From positions 124,001-188,000 of the forward strand of contig UCNE01000015.1 of assembly GCA_900473685.1 (NCBI GenBank): a stretch of DNA of 64,000 nucleotides, written 5' to 3'. Position numbers and translations under genes: made by a program. Shown piece by piece: positions 1 to 7,383 of this stretch (within the stretch, counting starts at the first letter, position 1; each line of letters opens with the position of its first letter). Below the pieces are notes generated by a model, which did not search any database, was not told the origin of the DNA, and saw nothing but the letters and a program-made list of their open reading frames with translations. The DNA is from Hyphomicrobiales bacterium (GTDB taxonomy: Bacteria; Pseudomonadota; Alphaproteobacteria; Rhizobiales; Rhizobiaceae).

Positions 1-590
1 ACCTTGAATGACGGAGCCACAGGCACCTTCAGCGTGCCGAGGCCGGAGGCGGCGAGATCGCGGGCAATGCCGTAGATCGAGGTGCAATCCGGACGGTTCG
101 GCGTCAGGTTGATCTCAAGCATCGGATCGTCGAGCCCGGCATAGGCGGCAAAGCTTGTGCCGACGGGGGCATCTTCCGGCAGATCAATGATGCCGTCATG
201 GCTGTCCGACATCTGCAGCTCTTTTTCCGAGCACATCATGCCGTGGCTTTCGACGCCGCGGATCGTGCCGACGGCAAGCGTCACGTCGATGCCCGGGACG
301 TAAGCGCCGGGGGCGGCGAAAGCGCCGATAAGGCCGGCACGCGCATTCGGCGCGCCGCAGACGACCTGGACCGGGGCGCCCGTGCCGGTATCGACCATCA
401 GGACCCTCAGCTTGTCGGCCTGCGGATGCTTTTCGGCCGAGACGACCTTGGCGATGACGAAGGGCTTGAACGCGGCCTTGTCATCGACCTCCTCGACCTC
501 GAGCCCGATTGAAGTCAGGCGCTCGCAGATCTGTTCAAGGGTGGCATCCGTTTCCAGATGGTCTTTCAGCCAGGAGAGTGTGAATTTCAT
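1..590 (-). CDS. pheT: Phenylalanine--tRNA ligase beta subunit, N-terminal part
   Basis: This is the first ~196 residues of the PheRS beta subunit, cut by the window edge. The protein starts [14 protein letters not shown], the usual PheT beginning. A tRNA-binding (OB-fold, EMAP-like) domain follows at about residues 39-148, including [10 protein letters not shown] and [10 protein letters not shown], and then LTPNRPDC, which opens the next domain. With PheS it forms the alpha2beta2 synthetase that charges tRNA-Phe in the cytoplasm. It lies downstream of pheS on the same strand, but about 580 bases away because two small genes intervene. The ATG at 588-590 is the family start; the Shine-Dalgarno sequence ahead of it is weak. 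The family assignment is certain; only the 3' end is missing. Confidence 0.97.
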   Translation of the reverse strand, partial: MKFTLSWLKDHLETDATLEQICERLTSIGLEVEEVDDKAAFKPFVIAKVVSAEKHPQADKLRVLMVDTGTGAPVQVVCGAPNARAGLIGAFAAPGAYVPGIDVTLAVGTIRGVESHGMMCSEKELQMSDSHDGIIDLPEDAPVGTSFAAYAGLDDPMLEINLTPNRPDCTSIYGIARDLAASGLGTLKVPVAPSFK

Positions 591-676
591 GATTTTTTCT
601 CAGGTTAGACTATCTGCGTGAGCGCTGTGGCGTCGTTTTGGATGGATTGTTTTGTCAAGGCGGCATCCGCTAATCG

Positions 677-961
677 TCAGGCGGCCCTATCCGGCGCTGC
701 CGCACCCGGTGCCTTCACGCCCATAAACATGCTTTTCACCGATATGCCTTCATCGGCAGCCGTCCACCAAATGCCCTCGTACATCAACTCGATATCGTTC
801 AGTTCGCGATCATCCAATTTCGATAGGAAAGGATACCACCAGAGGGGCGTGGCGATGACGCGGCCGTCGGCGAGCGCGACGCGAACTTCGCCATCAGCGC
901 ACCAAGCCCGAACTGGGCGCATTTCATCGGTTTCAAAGGCCAAAGAAGTCATTCCAAGCAC
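677..961 (-). CDS. DUF2442 domain protein, possible antitoxin or partner of the DUF4160 protein
   Basis: A 94-residue protein of the DUF2442 type: a short beta-rich domain with VRVALADGRVIATPLWWYPF, the family's typical 'L.DGR....L.W.P.L' pattern, and a glycine/alanine-rich tail. It overlaps the end of the preceding DUF4160 gene by 29 bases, so the two are almost certainly co-translated. DUF4160 and DUF2442 genes are often found side by side, and such pairs have been proposed as toxin-antitoxin-like modules. No function can be read from this sequence alone. The pair sits between pheS and pheT and leaves an 86-base gap before pheT. The family call is good; the role is inference. Confidence 0.8.
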   Translation of the reverse strand: MLGMTSLAFETDEMRPVRAWCADGEVRVALADGRVIATPLWWYPFLSKLDDRELNDIELMYEGIWWTAADEGISVKSMFMGVKAPGAAAPDRAA

Positions 962-1169
962 CTATCCATTCATCACGATGTTCCAAGGCCACTTTGAGCA
1001 GCCTTGCAATTTCCTGATCAGTATATCCTTTGTTCTGCGCGACTTCCAAACTCTTCAGCCAAACCTTCAGGGATTTGCCGTCTTTGACGATATGGATATG
1101 CGGTGGTTCGCCGACATCCAAAGCATAGAACCTGAATTTGTAGCCATGCCAAATCAGCAAAGTCGGCAT
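933..1169 (-). CDS. DUF4160 domain protein, possible toxin
   Basis: A 78-residue protein of the DUF4160 family. It has GYKFRFYALDVGEPPHIHIV, where the 'F...E..PPHIHV' signature is diagnostic, followed by a charged helix LKSLEVAQNKGYTDQEIA and a C-terminal helix ending HRDEWIGAWNDFF. It begins 4 bases after the pheS stop and overlaps the following DUF2442 gene by 29 bases, so it should be expressed from the pheS transcript. Its base composition is lower in G+C than its neighbours: 28 of the 60 bases at 961-1020 are G or C, in a region otherwise clearly GC-rich. This fits acquisition by transfer. A toxin role is only an inference from size, pairing and context. Confidence 0.82.
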   Translation of the reverse strand: MPTLLIWHGYKFRFYALDVGEPPHIHIVKDGKSLKVWLKSLEVAQNKGYTDQEIARLLKVALEHRDEWIGAWNDFFGL

Positions 1170-1173
1170 GGCA

Positions 1174-2259
1174 TCACGCGCTCAAACCGCCAAACAGTGT
1201 CGGCATGTCGAGCGGGCGAAAACCGTAATGGCTCATCCAGCGGACGTCGGCATCGAAGAAGTTGCGCAGATCCGGCATGCCGTATTTCAGCATGGCGATG
1301 CGGTCGAGACCCATGCCCCAGGCAAAGCCCTGGTAGACGTCGGGATCCAGGCCGCCGGCGCGCAGAACGTTCGGATGAACCATGCCGCAGCCGAGGATTT
1401 CCATCCAGTCGGTGCCCTCGCCGAACTTGACGATCGGGCCGGAGGAACGGTCGCACTGGATATCGACCTCGAAGGACGGCTCGGTGAACGGGAAGAACGA
1501 TGGGCGGAAGCGCATCGTCACGTCATCGACCTCGAAGAAGGTCTTGCAGAACTCTTCGAGAATCCAGCGCATGTTGGCGACATTCGACTTGGTATCGACG
1601 ACGAGGCCTTCGACCTGATGGAACATCGGCGAATGGGTGGCGTCCGAATCCTGGCGGTAAGTCTTGCCGGGAATGATGATGCGGATCGGCGGCTTCTGCG
1701 CCTCCATCGTGCGGATCTGCACCGGCGAGGTATGCGTGCGCAGAACCTTGCGCTCGCCCTTCTCATCCGGATTGAAGAAGAACGTGTCGTGCATTTCGCG
1801 GGCCGGATGGCCTTCGGGGAAATTCAGCGCGGTGAAGTTATAGTAGTCGGTCTCGATATCCGGACCTTCGGCAATCGAGAAACCCATATCGGCGAAGATC
1901 GCGGTGATCTCGTCGATGATCTGGCTGATCGGGTGGATGCGGCCGCGCTCGGCGGGCGAGGAGCGGACCGGCAGCGAGATATCGACGGTTTCGCGCGCCA
2001 GCCGTTCGGCGATCGCTGCGTCCTTCAGCGCCGATTTGCGGGTGGCGATCGCTTCGAAGACATCGGTCTTCAGCGCATTGATGGCGGCGCCGCGGGTCTG
2101 GCGCTCTTCCGGCGTCATGGTGCCGAGCGTCTTCAGGAGCTCGGAGATCGAGCCTTTCTTGCCGAGCGCGTTGACACGCACGGCCTCGATCGCGGCTTCG
2201 TCACCGGCAGCGGTCACTTCGGCCAGCAGATTGTCTTTCAGGGTTTCCAGATCGGACAT
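1174..2259 (-). CDS. pheS: Phenylalanine--tRNA ligase alpha subunit
   Basis: The catalytic alpha subunit of PheRS, 361 residues (family about 330-360). It has an N-terminal coiled-coil region (about 1-90), then the class II aminoacyl-tRNA synthetase core. The motif 2 region is around [20 protein letters not shown]. The Phe/ATP pocket includes [16 protein letters not shown] and [10 protein letters not shown]. Motif 3 is [13 protein letters not shown] at about 315-327, with Arg320. It makes Phe-AMP and transfers Phe to tRNA together with PheT. It is preceded by a hairpin after rplT that could act as terminator or attenuator, and followed 4 bases later by the DUF4160 gene instead of pheT. The start [12 protein letters not shown] is the normal one. 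Confidence 0.98.
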   Translation of the reverse strand: MSDLETLKDNLLAEVTAAGDEAAIEAVRVNALGKKGSISELLKTLGTMTPEERQTRGAAINALKTDVFEAIATRKSALKDAAIAERLARETVDISLPVRSSPAERGRIHPISQIIDEITAIFADMGFSIAEGPDIETDYYNFTALNFPEGHPAREMHDTFFFNPDEKGERKVLRTHTSPVQIRTMEAQKPPIRIIIPGKTYRQDSDATHSPMFHQVEGLVVDTKSNVANMRWILEEFCKTFFEVDDVTMRFRPSFFPFTEPSFEVDIQCDRSSGPIVKFGEGTDWMEILGCGMVHPNVLRAGGLDPDVYQGFAWGMGLDRIAMLKYGMPDLRNFFDADVRWMSHYGFRPLDMPTLFGGLSA

Positions 2260-2298
2260 CGTTCATTTCCCGGTTCATTGCCGTGATCGGTCAAAGAA

Positions 2299-2329
2299 AA
2301 ACCCGCGCCAGCCGTGCCAGCGCGGGTTT
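2299..2329 (-). terminator. Hairpin between rplT and pheS, terminator or attenuator
   Basis: A perfect 10-bp stem (AAACCCGCGC / GCGCGGGTTT) with an 11-base loop. Read on the minus strand it is followed by a T-rich run, TTTTTCTTTG, so it looks like an intrinsic terminator for rpmI-rplT. It stands about 40 bases ahead of the pheS start, a position where pheST operons in other bacteria are attenuated. I did not find a Phe-rich leader peptide, so a plain partial terminator is the simpler reading. Confidence 0.75.
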
Positions 2330-2367
2330 CCCAATTCATATTCCAAGAGGCTTGGGAAGCGCTGGTC

Positions 2368-2772
2368 TTAACGAACCGCGCTTTCAAACTCGTTGGTAGT
2401 TCCTGCGTCCTTGAGGTATTCAAGCGCCTTCTTGGCGGCAGCGACGAGCGCGCCGAATGCTGCCGGCTCATGGATAGCCATGTCGGAGAGAACCTTGCGG
2501 TCGACTTCGATGCCAGCCTTCGACAGACCGTCGATGAAACGGCCGTACGTCAGGCCATGTTCGCGAACGGCAGCGTTGATGCGCTGGATCCAGAGAGCGC
2601 GGAAGTTGCGCTTGTTGACCTTGCGGTCACGATAGGCGAATGCCTTCGAGCGATCCACGGCAGCCTTGGCTGCGCGGATGGTGTTCTTGCGGCGGCCGTA
2701 GAAGCCCTTGGCTGCCTTGAGTGTCTTCTTGTGCTTGGCGTGAGCTGCTACGCCGCGTTTTACACGTGCCAT
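2368..2772 (-). CDS. rplT: 50S ribosomal protein L20
   Basis: A 134-residue ribosomal protein of the large subunit that binds 23S rRNA early in assembly. It begins [19 protein letters not shown] and contains the conserved [14 protein letters not shown] and [22 protein letters not shown]. The C-terminal tail [13 protein letters not shown] is followed by a rhizobial extension of about 10 residues. A clear Shine-Dalgarno sequence (AAGGAG) precedes the ATG. It follows rpmI by 38 bases in the classical infC-rpmI-rplT order. In other bacteria L20 represses this operon; I could not identify that operator here. Confidence 0.98.
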   Translation of the reverse strand: MARVKRGVAAHAKHKKTLKAAKGFYGRRKNTIRAAKAAVDRSKAFAYRDRKVNKRNFRALWIQRINAAVREHGLTYGRFIDGLSKAGIEVDRKVLSDMAIHEPAAFGALVAAAKKALEYLKDAGTTNEFESAVR

Positions 2773-2810
2773 GTTATGATCTCCTTATGAATCCAAAAGT
2801 GCCAGACGTC

Positions 2811-3014
2811 TTAGAGACCGTTGGGCAGGTAGTTCTTGATGACCTTCTTGCCATCTGGCTCTGCCAGCACCATGGTGCCACGTGCATCGCGAATGAACTT
2901 GTTGGACCGCTTGATCATGCCATGGCGCTTGCCTGCGGCAGCTGCCATTACCTTGCCGGTTGCGGTGATCTTGAACCGCTTCTTGGCCGAGGACTTCGTC
3001 TTCATCTTGGGCAT
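2811..3014 (-). CDS. rpmI: 50S ribosomal protein L35
   Basis: A 67-residue ribosomal protein: [15 protein letters not shown] start, then [14 protein letters not shown] in the middle and a [12 protein letters not shown] end, all typical of L35. The start codon is the ATG at 3012-3014. A longer open frame runs further upstream but carries none of the family sequence. L35 sits in the large subunit near the exit-tunnel side of 23S rRNA. It lies between infC and rplT on the same strand. A 228-base gap separates it from infC; the infC terminator is at the infC side of that gap, so rpmI-rplT probably has its own promoter there. Confidence 0.97.
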   Translation of the reverse strand: MPKMKTKSSAKKRFKITATGKVMAAAAGKRHGMIKRSNKFIRDARGTMVLAEPDGKKVIKNYLPNGL

Positions 3015-3196
3015 TTTGCTACTCCATTCTTTTTGGTTTTGAGACCAACTGACGAGGTTGATCTCCAGCGTAAAGAACGGCCACGGCATGCCCTGCCGGA
3101 CCGTTCGGACGGGGGCTTGTAACCGAAGCGCCCGAAAAGTGCAATGGGATTCCGGAAACAGCCCGATATTTCCCGATTGCGGTCATTACAATGAAA

Positions 3197-3217
3197 AAGC
3201 CGCCAATCCGGCGGCTT
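3197..3217 (-). terminator. Intrinsic terminator after infC
   Basis: An 8-bp perfect stem (AAGCCGCC / GGCGGCTT) with a 5-base loop, followed on the minus strand by TTTCATTG. It starts 26 bases past the infC stop. It separates infC from rpmI-rplT, at least partly. Confidence 0.75.
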
Positions 3218-3242
3218 CATCAGTTGTGGTTCTGGGCGGGAA

Positions 3243-3779
3243 TTACCGCGGAGCCAGAACCATCATCATCTGGCGGCCTTCCAGCTTCGGCTCGGCTTCG
3301 ACCTTGGCGATTGCCGTGGTGTCTTCCTTCACCTGGAGGAGCAGTTTCATGCCCAGTTCCTGGTGCGCCATTTCGCGGCCGCGGAATTTCAGGGTCACCT
3401 TGACCTTGTCGCCTTCTTCGAAGAAGCGGTTCATCGCGCGCATCTTGACGTCGTAGTCGTGCGTGTCGATGTTCGGACGCATCTTGATCTCCTTGATCTC
3501 GATGATCTTCTGCTTCTTGCGCGCTTCAGCGGCCTTCTTCTGCGTTGAGTATTTCAGTTTGCCCAGATCAAGGATCTTGCACACCGGCGGTTCCGCGTTC
3601 GGCGAAATCTCGACGAGGTCGAGGCCCAGTTCTTCCGCCATGCGGAGTGCCTGATCGGTGGGAACGCTGCCGTGGTTTACACCTTCGGCGTCGATGAGCT
3701 GAACCCGGAGGGACCGGATTTCCTTGTTAGAGCGGGGCCCGTCTTTGACTGGGGCGTCCGTTTTGAACGGTCTGCGAAT
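3243..3779 (-). CDS. infC: Translation initiation factor IF-3, ATT start codon
   Basis: IF-3 of 178 residues, which binds the 30S subunit, checks the start codon and initiator tRNA, and keeps subunits apart. The N-terminal domain (about 1-80) holds [17 protein letters not shown] and [17 protein letters not shown]. The linker is [15 protein letters not shown], and the C-terminal domain has [20 protein letters not shown] and [13 protein letters not shown]. The start is ATT at 3777-3779. The frame is closed by a TAA at 3801-3803, and no ATG, GTG or TTG lies between that stop and the conserved N-terminus. A strong Shine-Dalgarno sequence (GAGGAG) sits 9 bases ahead of the ATT. In Enterobacteria infC also starts with AUU, and IF-3 uses this to repress itself. 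A start at the first internal ATG would remove 46 conserved residues. Confidence 0.97.
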   Translation of the reverse strand: MRRPFKTDAPVKDGPRSNKEIRSLRVQLIDAEGVNHGSVPTDQALRMAEELGLDLVEISPNAEPPVCKILDLGKLKYSTQKKAAEARKKQKIIEIKEIKMRPNIDTHDYDVKMRAMNRFFEEGDKVKVTLKFRGREMAHQELGMKLLLQVKEDTTAIAKVEAEPKLEGRQMMMVLAPR

Positions 3780-3997
3780 GGTCGTACTCTCCTCGAGCTG
3801 TTACGAATGCAATGTTCGGATAATAGCGCTTTGTCCCGGCAAAAATGCCGTTCAACTGCCGCTTGGTCTTCATGTGTAAATTGCTGCGGAAAAGTCAATA
3901 ACACAGCTCTTCACGAAAATCACCACCTGTCAGGCATTCGAAGAATCTGTTTTAGAAAGAAAATCAGCGGCAAGCGCTTTAAAATAAGGAAAATAGC

Positions 3998-4801
3998 ATG
4001 TCATTGCCAGTTTCGAACACCGCGCCGGACACTCTTGAAGTCGGTACCGGCAGCGAATCGCGGCTTATTGCCATGCGGGTGCTGCCGGCAAGACCCGGCA
4101 ATCACTTGCCCACCCTGGTCTGGCTGGGGGGCTACCGGTCGGACATGACGGGCACCAAGGCCGTCGAGCTGGAGCGGCATGCCGCCGCGTCCGGCGCCGC
4201 CTGCATCCGGTTCGACTATTCCGGCCATGGCGCCTCGGGCGGTGCCTTTACCGACGGGACGATTTCCAGGTGGCTGGAGGAGAGTCTCGCGGTCATCGAC
4301 CATCTGAAACCGGAGCGCATGGTTCTGGTCGGTTCGTCTATGGGCTGCTGGGTGGCGCTCCGGCTGATTGCCGAGATGCGCGCCCGCGGCGAGGGGGCAA
4401 GGATTGCCGGTCTCGTCCTGATCGCGCCGGCGCCGGATTTCACCAGCGACCTGATCGAGCCGAACCTTTCGGATGCTGAACGCGCTTCGCTGGCCGAACG
4501 CGGCTATTTCGAAGAACCGACACCGTACGGCCCGGATCCGAACATTTTTACCGCCCGGCTGATCGAGGACGGCAGGCAGAACCGGGTCATGACCGGTATC
4601 ATCGAGACCGGCTGCCCGGTGCATATCCTGCAGGGCATGCAGGATCCTGACGTTCCCTATAAGCACGCCCTGAAGCTGATGGAGCATCTGCCATCGGACG
4701 ATGTGGTGATGACGTTGATCCGCGACGGCGATCACCGCCTGTCACGGCCGGAGGATATCGAGCGGATTCTGGCTGCCGTGGATGCCATGCCGGCTGGCTG
4801 A
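3998..4801 (+). CDS. Alpha/beta hydrolase
   Basis: A 267-residue serine hydrolase with a complete catalytic triad: the nucleophile elbow GSSMG (Ser114), an acid in QDPDVP (Asp218), and His246 in DGDHRLS. The early HG-loop is WLGGYRSDM, and the sequence FDYSGHGASGG is typical of small esterases/thioesterases related to ABHD10-like hydrolases. No signal peptide is visible, so it is cytoplasmic. It reads away from infC, with about 220 bases between. The substrate cannot be told. It is a single gene, not in a visible operon. Confidence 0.9.
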   Translation: MSLPVSNTAPDTLEVGTGSESRLIAMRVLPARPGNHLPTLVWLGGYRSDMTGTKAVELERHAAASGAACIRFDYSGHGASGGAFTDGTISRWLEESLAVIDHLKPERMVLVGSSMGCWVALRLIAEMRARGEGARIAGLVLIAPAPDFTSDLIEPNLSDAERASLAERGYFEEPTPYGPDPNIFTARLIEDGRQNRVMTGIIETGCPVHILQGMQDPDVPYKHALKLMEHLPSDDVVMTLIRDGDHRLSRPEDIERILAAVDAMPAG

Positions 4802-4941
4802 AAACCGTAAACCCCTACGACCAAAGGCGTTGCCGGGCATTTTAACCATATCCGGCGATCCCCGATTCATCTGATTGACTTCGTTTCGGCCGCGCTGTTA
4901 ACTCTTTGTTAACGATTAGAGCGGCGCGCGGCGGGGTTTCA

Positions 4942-4977
4942 CCGCGAAAGCTGACGGTAGTTTTCAAGCTTTCGCGG
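4942..4977 (+). promoter_or_regulatory. First leader hairpin ahead of the BTLCP gene
   Basis: A perfect 11-bp inverted repeat (CCGCGAAAGCT / AGCTTTCGCGG) with a 14-base loop, about 50-85 bases ahead of the start codon of the cysteine protease gene. No U-run follows, so it is not a terminator. It may be an mRNA leader structure or a protein-binding palindrome. Confidence 0.45.
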
Positions 4978-4981
4978 GGAT

Positions 4982-5001
4982 TTTCCGGACTGGTCCGGAA
5001 A
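4982..5001 (+). promoter_or_regulatory. Second leader hairpin next to the ribosome-binding site
   Basis: A 9-bp inverted repeat (TTTCCGGAC / GTCCGGAAA) with only two bases between the arms. It lies immediately after the first hairpin and ends about 13 bases before the Shine-Dalgarno AGGGGA of the cysteine protease gene. With so short a loop it is more likely a dimeric protein site than a stable RNA stem. Confidence 0.4.
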
Positions 5002-5025
5002 GGGACCGCGCCACAGGGGACTTGC

Positions 5026-5649
5026 ATGGCGCAGTTGATGGGCATCCGGAAAATGGTCGTGGCACTTGCGGCTGTTTTCGCTTCGGCAGGCGCTGCTATC
5101 CCGGCGCCGTCGGCAAGCGCGCTGTCGATGCAGACAGGCGCCATCACCTCGCAGCCAATCGGCCATTACGAATTCTGCCAGAGCCATCGCTCCGAATGCG
5201 ACGTCAAGACGAAATCGACGGTAGCCCCGCGCGTCACCGATTTCGGCTGGTCGGTCATCCGCGAGGTCAATCTTGCGGTCAACCACGAGATCACTCCGAT
5301 GACCGACATGGACCTGTACGGCAAGGACGAGGTCTGGGCCTATCCGGATGCCGGCGCAGGCGATTGCGAGGATTTTGTTCTCTTGAAGCGCAAGCGCCTG
5401 ATGGAAAAAGGGTTTTCTCCTGCAGACCTGCTGATCACGGTCGTCCGCAAGCCGGACGGCGAAGGTCACGCGGTCCTGACCGTGCGCACCGCCCAGGGCG
5501 ACTTCATCCTCGACAATCTCGAAAATGACGTGAAGCTCTGGAGCAAGACGCCCTATAGTTTCCTCAAGCGTCAGGCTTCGTTCAATACGGGCCGCTGGGT
5601 GACGATCGAGAACGGCGCGGAAGTGCTGGTCGGTTCGGTCGGGAACTGA
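5026..5649 (+). CDS. Exported transglutaminase-like cysteine protease (BTLCP family)
   Basis: A 207-residue bacterial transglutaminase-like cysteine proteinase (DUF920, peptidase C93). A signal peptide covers about 1-32 and ends PSASA. The catalytic set is Cys114 in GAGDCEDFVLLKRKRL, His148 in GEGHAVLTVRT and Asp163 in DFILDNL. Members are thought to act in the periplasm and are often linked to c-di-GMP-regulated adhesin processing (LapG type); here no LapD or adhesin gene is adjacent. The start at 5026 has AGGGGA at the right spacing; an in-frame ATG at 4906 would add 40 residues that do not resemble the family and would lie across the two leader hairpins. The gene ends before a strong bidirectional terminator. 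Confidence 0.88.
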   Translation: MAQLMGIRKMVVALAAVFASAGAAIPAPSASALSMQTGAITSQPIGHYEFCQSHRSECDVKTKSTVAPRVTDFGWSVIREVNLAVNHEITPMTDMDLYGKDEVWAYPDAGAGDCEDFVLLKRKRLMEKGFSPADLLITVVRKPDGEGHAVLTVRTAQGDFILDNLENDVKLWSKTPYSFLKRQASFNTGRWVTIENGAEVLVGSVGN

Positions 5650-5671
5650 TCGCAGTTACAGCGTGGATTTG

Positions 5672-5709
5672 AAAAAAGGGCGCAACCTGATCAGGTCGCG
5701 CCCTTTTTT
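5672..5709. terminator. Bidirectional terminator between the BTLCP gene and the VOC gene
   Basis: A 12-bp stem (AAAAAAGGGCGC / GCGCCCTTTTTT) whose A and T ends give a U-run in both directions. The loop itself contains the palindrome ACCTGATCAGGT, which can extend the structure. It lies between two convergent genes and serves both. Confidence 0.9.
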
Positions 5710-5715
5710 ATTTGA

Positions 5716-6108
5716 TCAGCCCGGATTGACTGGCAGCACCTGACTGACATCGATCCGGTTGCCGTCCGGATCCTCGAAGACAAAGGCCCGCAGGCCATAG
5801 TCCTTGTTCTGGAGGCCTTTGATGATGCGCAATCCATATCTCTGGCAAATCGCGTGCAGGGCATCGACATCCCCCACCATCATGTGCGCCACGTTGAAGG
5901 CTACGGCTTTGTGATCCGGCTGCAGGGTGAGGTGCAATTCGGCCTGATCCCGGGCGAGGATCATGAAGCCGATCGGATTGCCGTTTTCGAAGGTTTTGCG
6001 GAAGCCGAGGACATTGACGTAGAAGTCGTGGGCTTTGCCTATATCCTTGACCGGGAGCATGGCGGCAATTCGCCCGAAGCGAATGCCGTGATCGGCGATG
6101 TCATCCAT
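5716..6108 (-). CDS. VOC family (glyoxalase/bleomycin-resistance fold) protein
   Basis: A 130-residue vicinal-oxygen-chelate protein: MLPVKDIGKAHDFYVNVLGF is the first beta-alpha-beta module. AELHLTLQPD and RAFVFEDPDGNRIDV supply metal-ligand-type positions (His and Glu). Single-domain members of this size dimerise and act as glyoxalases, dioxygenases or antibiotic-binding proteins; the sequence does not decide which. It converges on the BTLCP gene through the shared terminator. Confidence 0.88.
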   Translation of the reverse strand: MDDIADHGIRFGRIAAMLPVKDIGKAHDFYVNVLGFRKTFENGNPIGFMILARDQAELHLTLQPDHKAVAFNVAHMMVGDVDALHAICQRYGLRIIKGLQNKDYGLRAFVFEDPDGNRIDVSQVLPVNPG

Positions 6109-6251
6109 CGCTTCACCTCAGATTTGGGAGAATTCGGGGTGCCAGGCGGGCGGTGCCGCGTGAAACCCGTACTCCTTTTTTCAATCGATGAGACGGTGCT
6201 CACGCCTCCATGTCTGTAACAGGGAAAACCCCGGGCGGCAAAACGTTTTAC

Positions 6252-7235
6252 TCACGCATTACCGATCAGCACACCCGCCGCCAGCACCAATCCGCCGCCC
6301 AGCACCACCTGGAAGGCCGCGCGCAAAAATGGCGTTTCCATATACTTGTTTTGGATGAAGGCGATGATCCAGAGTTCGAAGAAGACGATGACGGCGGCGA
6401 TGATCGTGGCCGTCCAGAAATGCGGGATGAGATAGGGCAGGGCGTGGCCGAGGCCGCCGAGCGTCGTCATGATGCCGCAGGCAAGACCACGCTTGAGCGG
6501 CGAGCCGCGGCCCGAAAGCTTGCCGTCGTCATGGGCGGCTTCGGTAAAGCCCATGGATATGCCGGCGCCGACCGATGCGGAGAGGCCAACGAGGAATGTC
6601 TGCCAGGTGTCCTGGGTGGCAAAGGCGGCGGCGAAGATCGGCGCCAGGGTCGAGACCGAGCCATCCATCAGGCCGGCAAGCCCGGGCTGCACATAGGTCA
6701 GCAGAAACTGCCGGTGCGCCGTTTCGTCTTCCTTCTTGCGCGTATCTTCCGGCACATGCTTGTCGGTCAGCAGGCGGGCGATGTCCTCGTGGCCCTGCTC
6801 GGCCAGCGCCAGATCGCCGAGCAATTGCCGGGTTGCCGCATCGGATGTGTTCTTGCCCGCCTCGACATAGAAATTGTAGGCCTGCGTTTCCATTTCTTCC
6901 GCCTCGCGCCGCATGGCGTCGAGCGACTGGTTGTGGCGCAGCCAGTCCGGCTTGCGGGCGGGGAAGCCGCTGACATGCTCGCGGCGGATCAGGGGAATGC
7001 GTTCGCCGAACCGGCGGCGGTGCATGTCGATCAGCATGGTCTTGTGGGTATTTTCCACCTCGCCCATGTCTTCGAAGACTTTCGCGGACTCCGGATATTT
7101 ATCCTTCAGCGCGTCGGCATAGGCAAAATAGATGCGGCTATCGTCTTCTTCGGATGAGATGGCGAGTGCCAGGACTTCCTGTTCGGACAGCGAGGACAGT
7201 GAACGCTTGGGGCGCGAAAACAGACGGGAAAACAT
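6252..7235 (-). CDS. mbfA: Membrane-bound ferritin-like iron exporter MbfA
   Basis: A 327-residue fusion: an N-terminal rubrerythrin/ferritin-like di-iron domain (about 15-165) with metal-ligand pairs in SSEEDD (Glu29/Glu30) and EVENTH (Glu61, His64) and a second set in REAEEMETQAYNFY and EQGHEDIARL; then a CCC1/VIT1-type membrane domain (about 170-327) with several helices, including PGLAGLMDGSVSTLAPIFAAAF. In Bradyrhizobium and Agrobacterium this protein exports iron and protects against iron and peroxide stress, and Irr represses it. Here a perfect Irr-type palindrome lies 16 bases ahead of the start codon. The length and domain order fit MbfA fully. Confidence 0.95.
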   Translation of the reverse strand: MFSRLFSRPKRSLSSLSEQEVLALAISSEEDDSRIYFAYADALKDKYPESAKVFEDMGEVENTHKTMLIDMHRRRFGERIPLIRREHVSGFPARKPDWLRHNQSLDAMRREAEEMETQAYNFYVEAGKNTSDAATRQLLGDLALAEQGHEDIARLLTDKHVPEDTRKKEDETAHRQFLLTYVQPGLAGLMDGSVSTLAPIFAAAFATQDTWQTFLVGLSASVGAGISMGFTEAAHDDGKLSGRGSPLKRGLACGIMTTLGGLGHALPYLIPHFWTATIIAAVIVFFELWIIAFIQNKYMETPFLRAAFQVVLGGGLVLAAGVLIGNA

Positions 7236-7250
7236 GATGTGGTCAACCTG

Positions 7251-7269
7251 ATTTAGAATAATTCTAAAT
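7251..7269 (-). promoter_or_regulatory. Irr-type iron control element (ICE) upstream of mbfA
   Basis: The perfect palindrome ATTTAGAATAATTCTAAAT (9-bp arms around a central A) matches the known rhizobial ICE core TTTAGAA-N3-TTCTAAA. It lies 16-34 bases ahead of the mbfA start, where bound Irr would block transcription. The irr gene itself is at 39795-40214 in this window. Confidence 0.88.
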
Positions 7270-7383
7270 TTAAGGCTGCATCACGCGAAGGTCAACCCCG
7301 AACCTGTCGTACGACTCGACAGGCGGCCGGATAAATTCCTACATAAACATGAGGATGAACGCCCAAACGAAGGCTGCTTGCGC

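Noticed and set aside
1168-2286. 372-codon open frame opposite pheS
   Set aside because: It is the complement of pheS and reads as Arg/Asp/His-rich noise, as expected from GC-rich coding DNA.
3672-4148. 158-codon plus-strand ORF across the infC start
   Set aside because: It covers the infC 5' end and its ribosome-binding site, and overlaps the start of the hydrolase gene. Its translation shows no family features.
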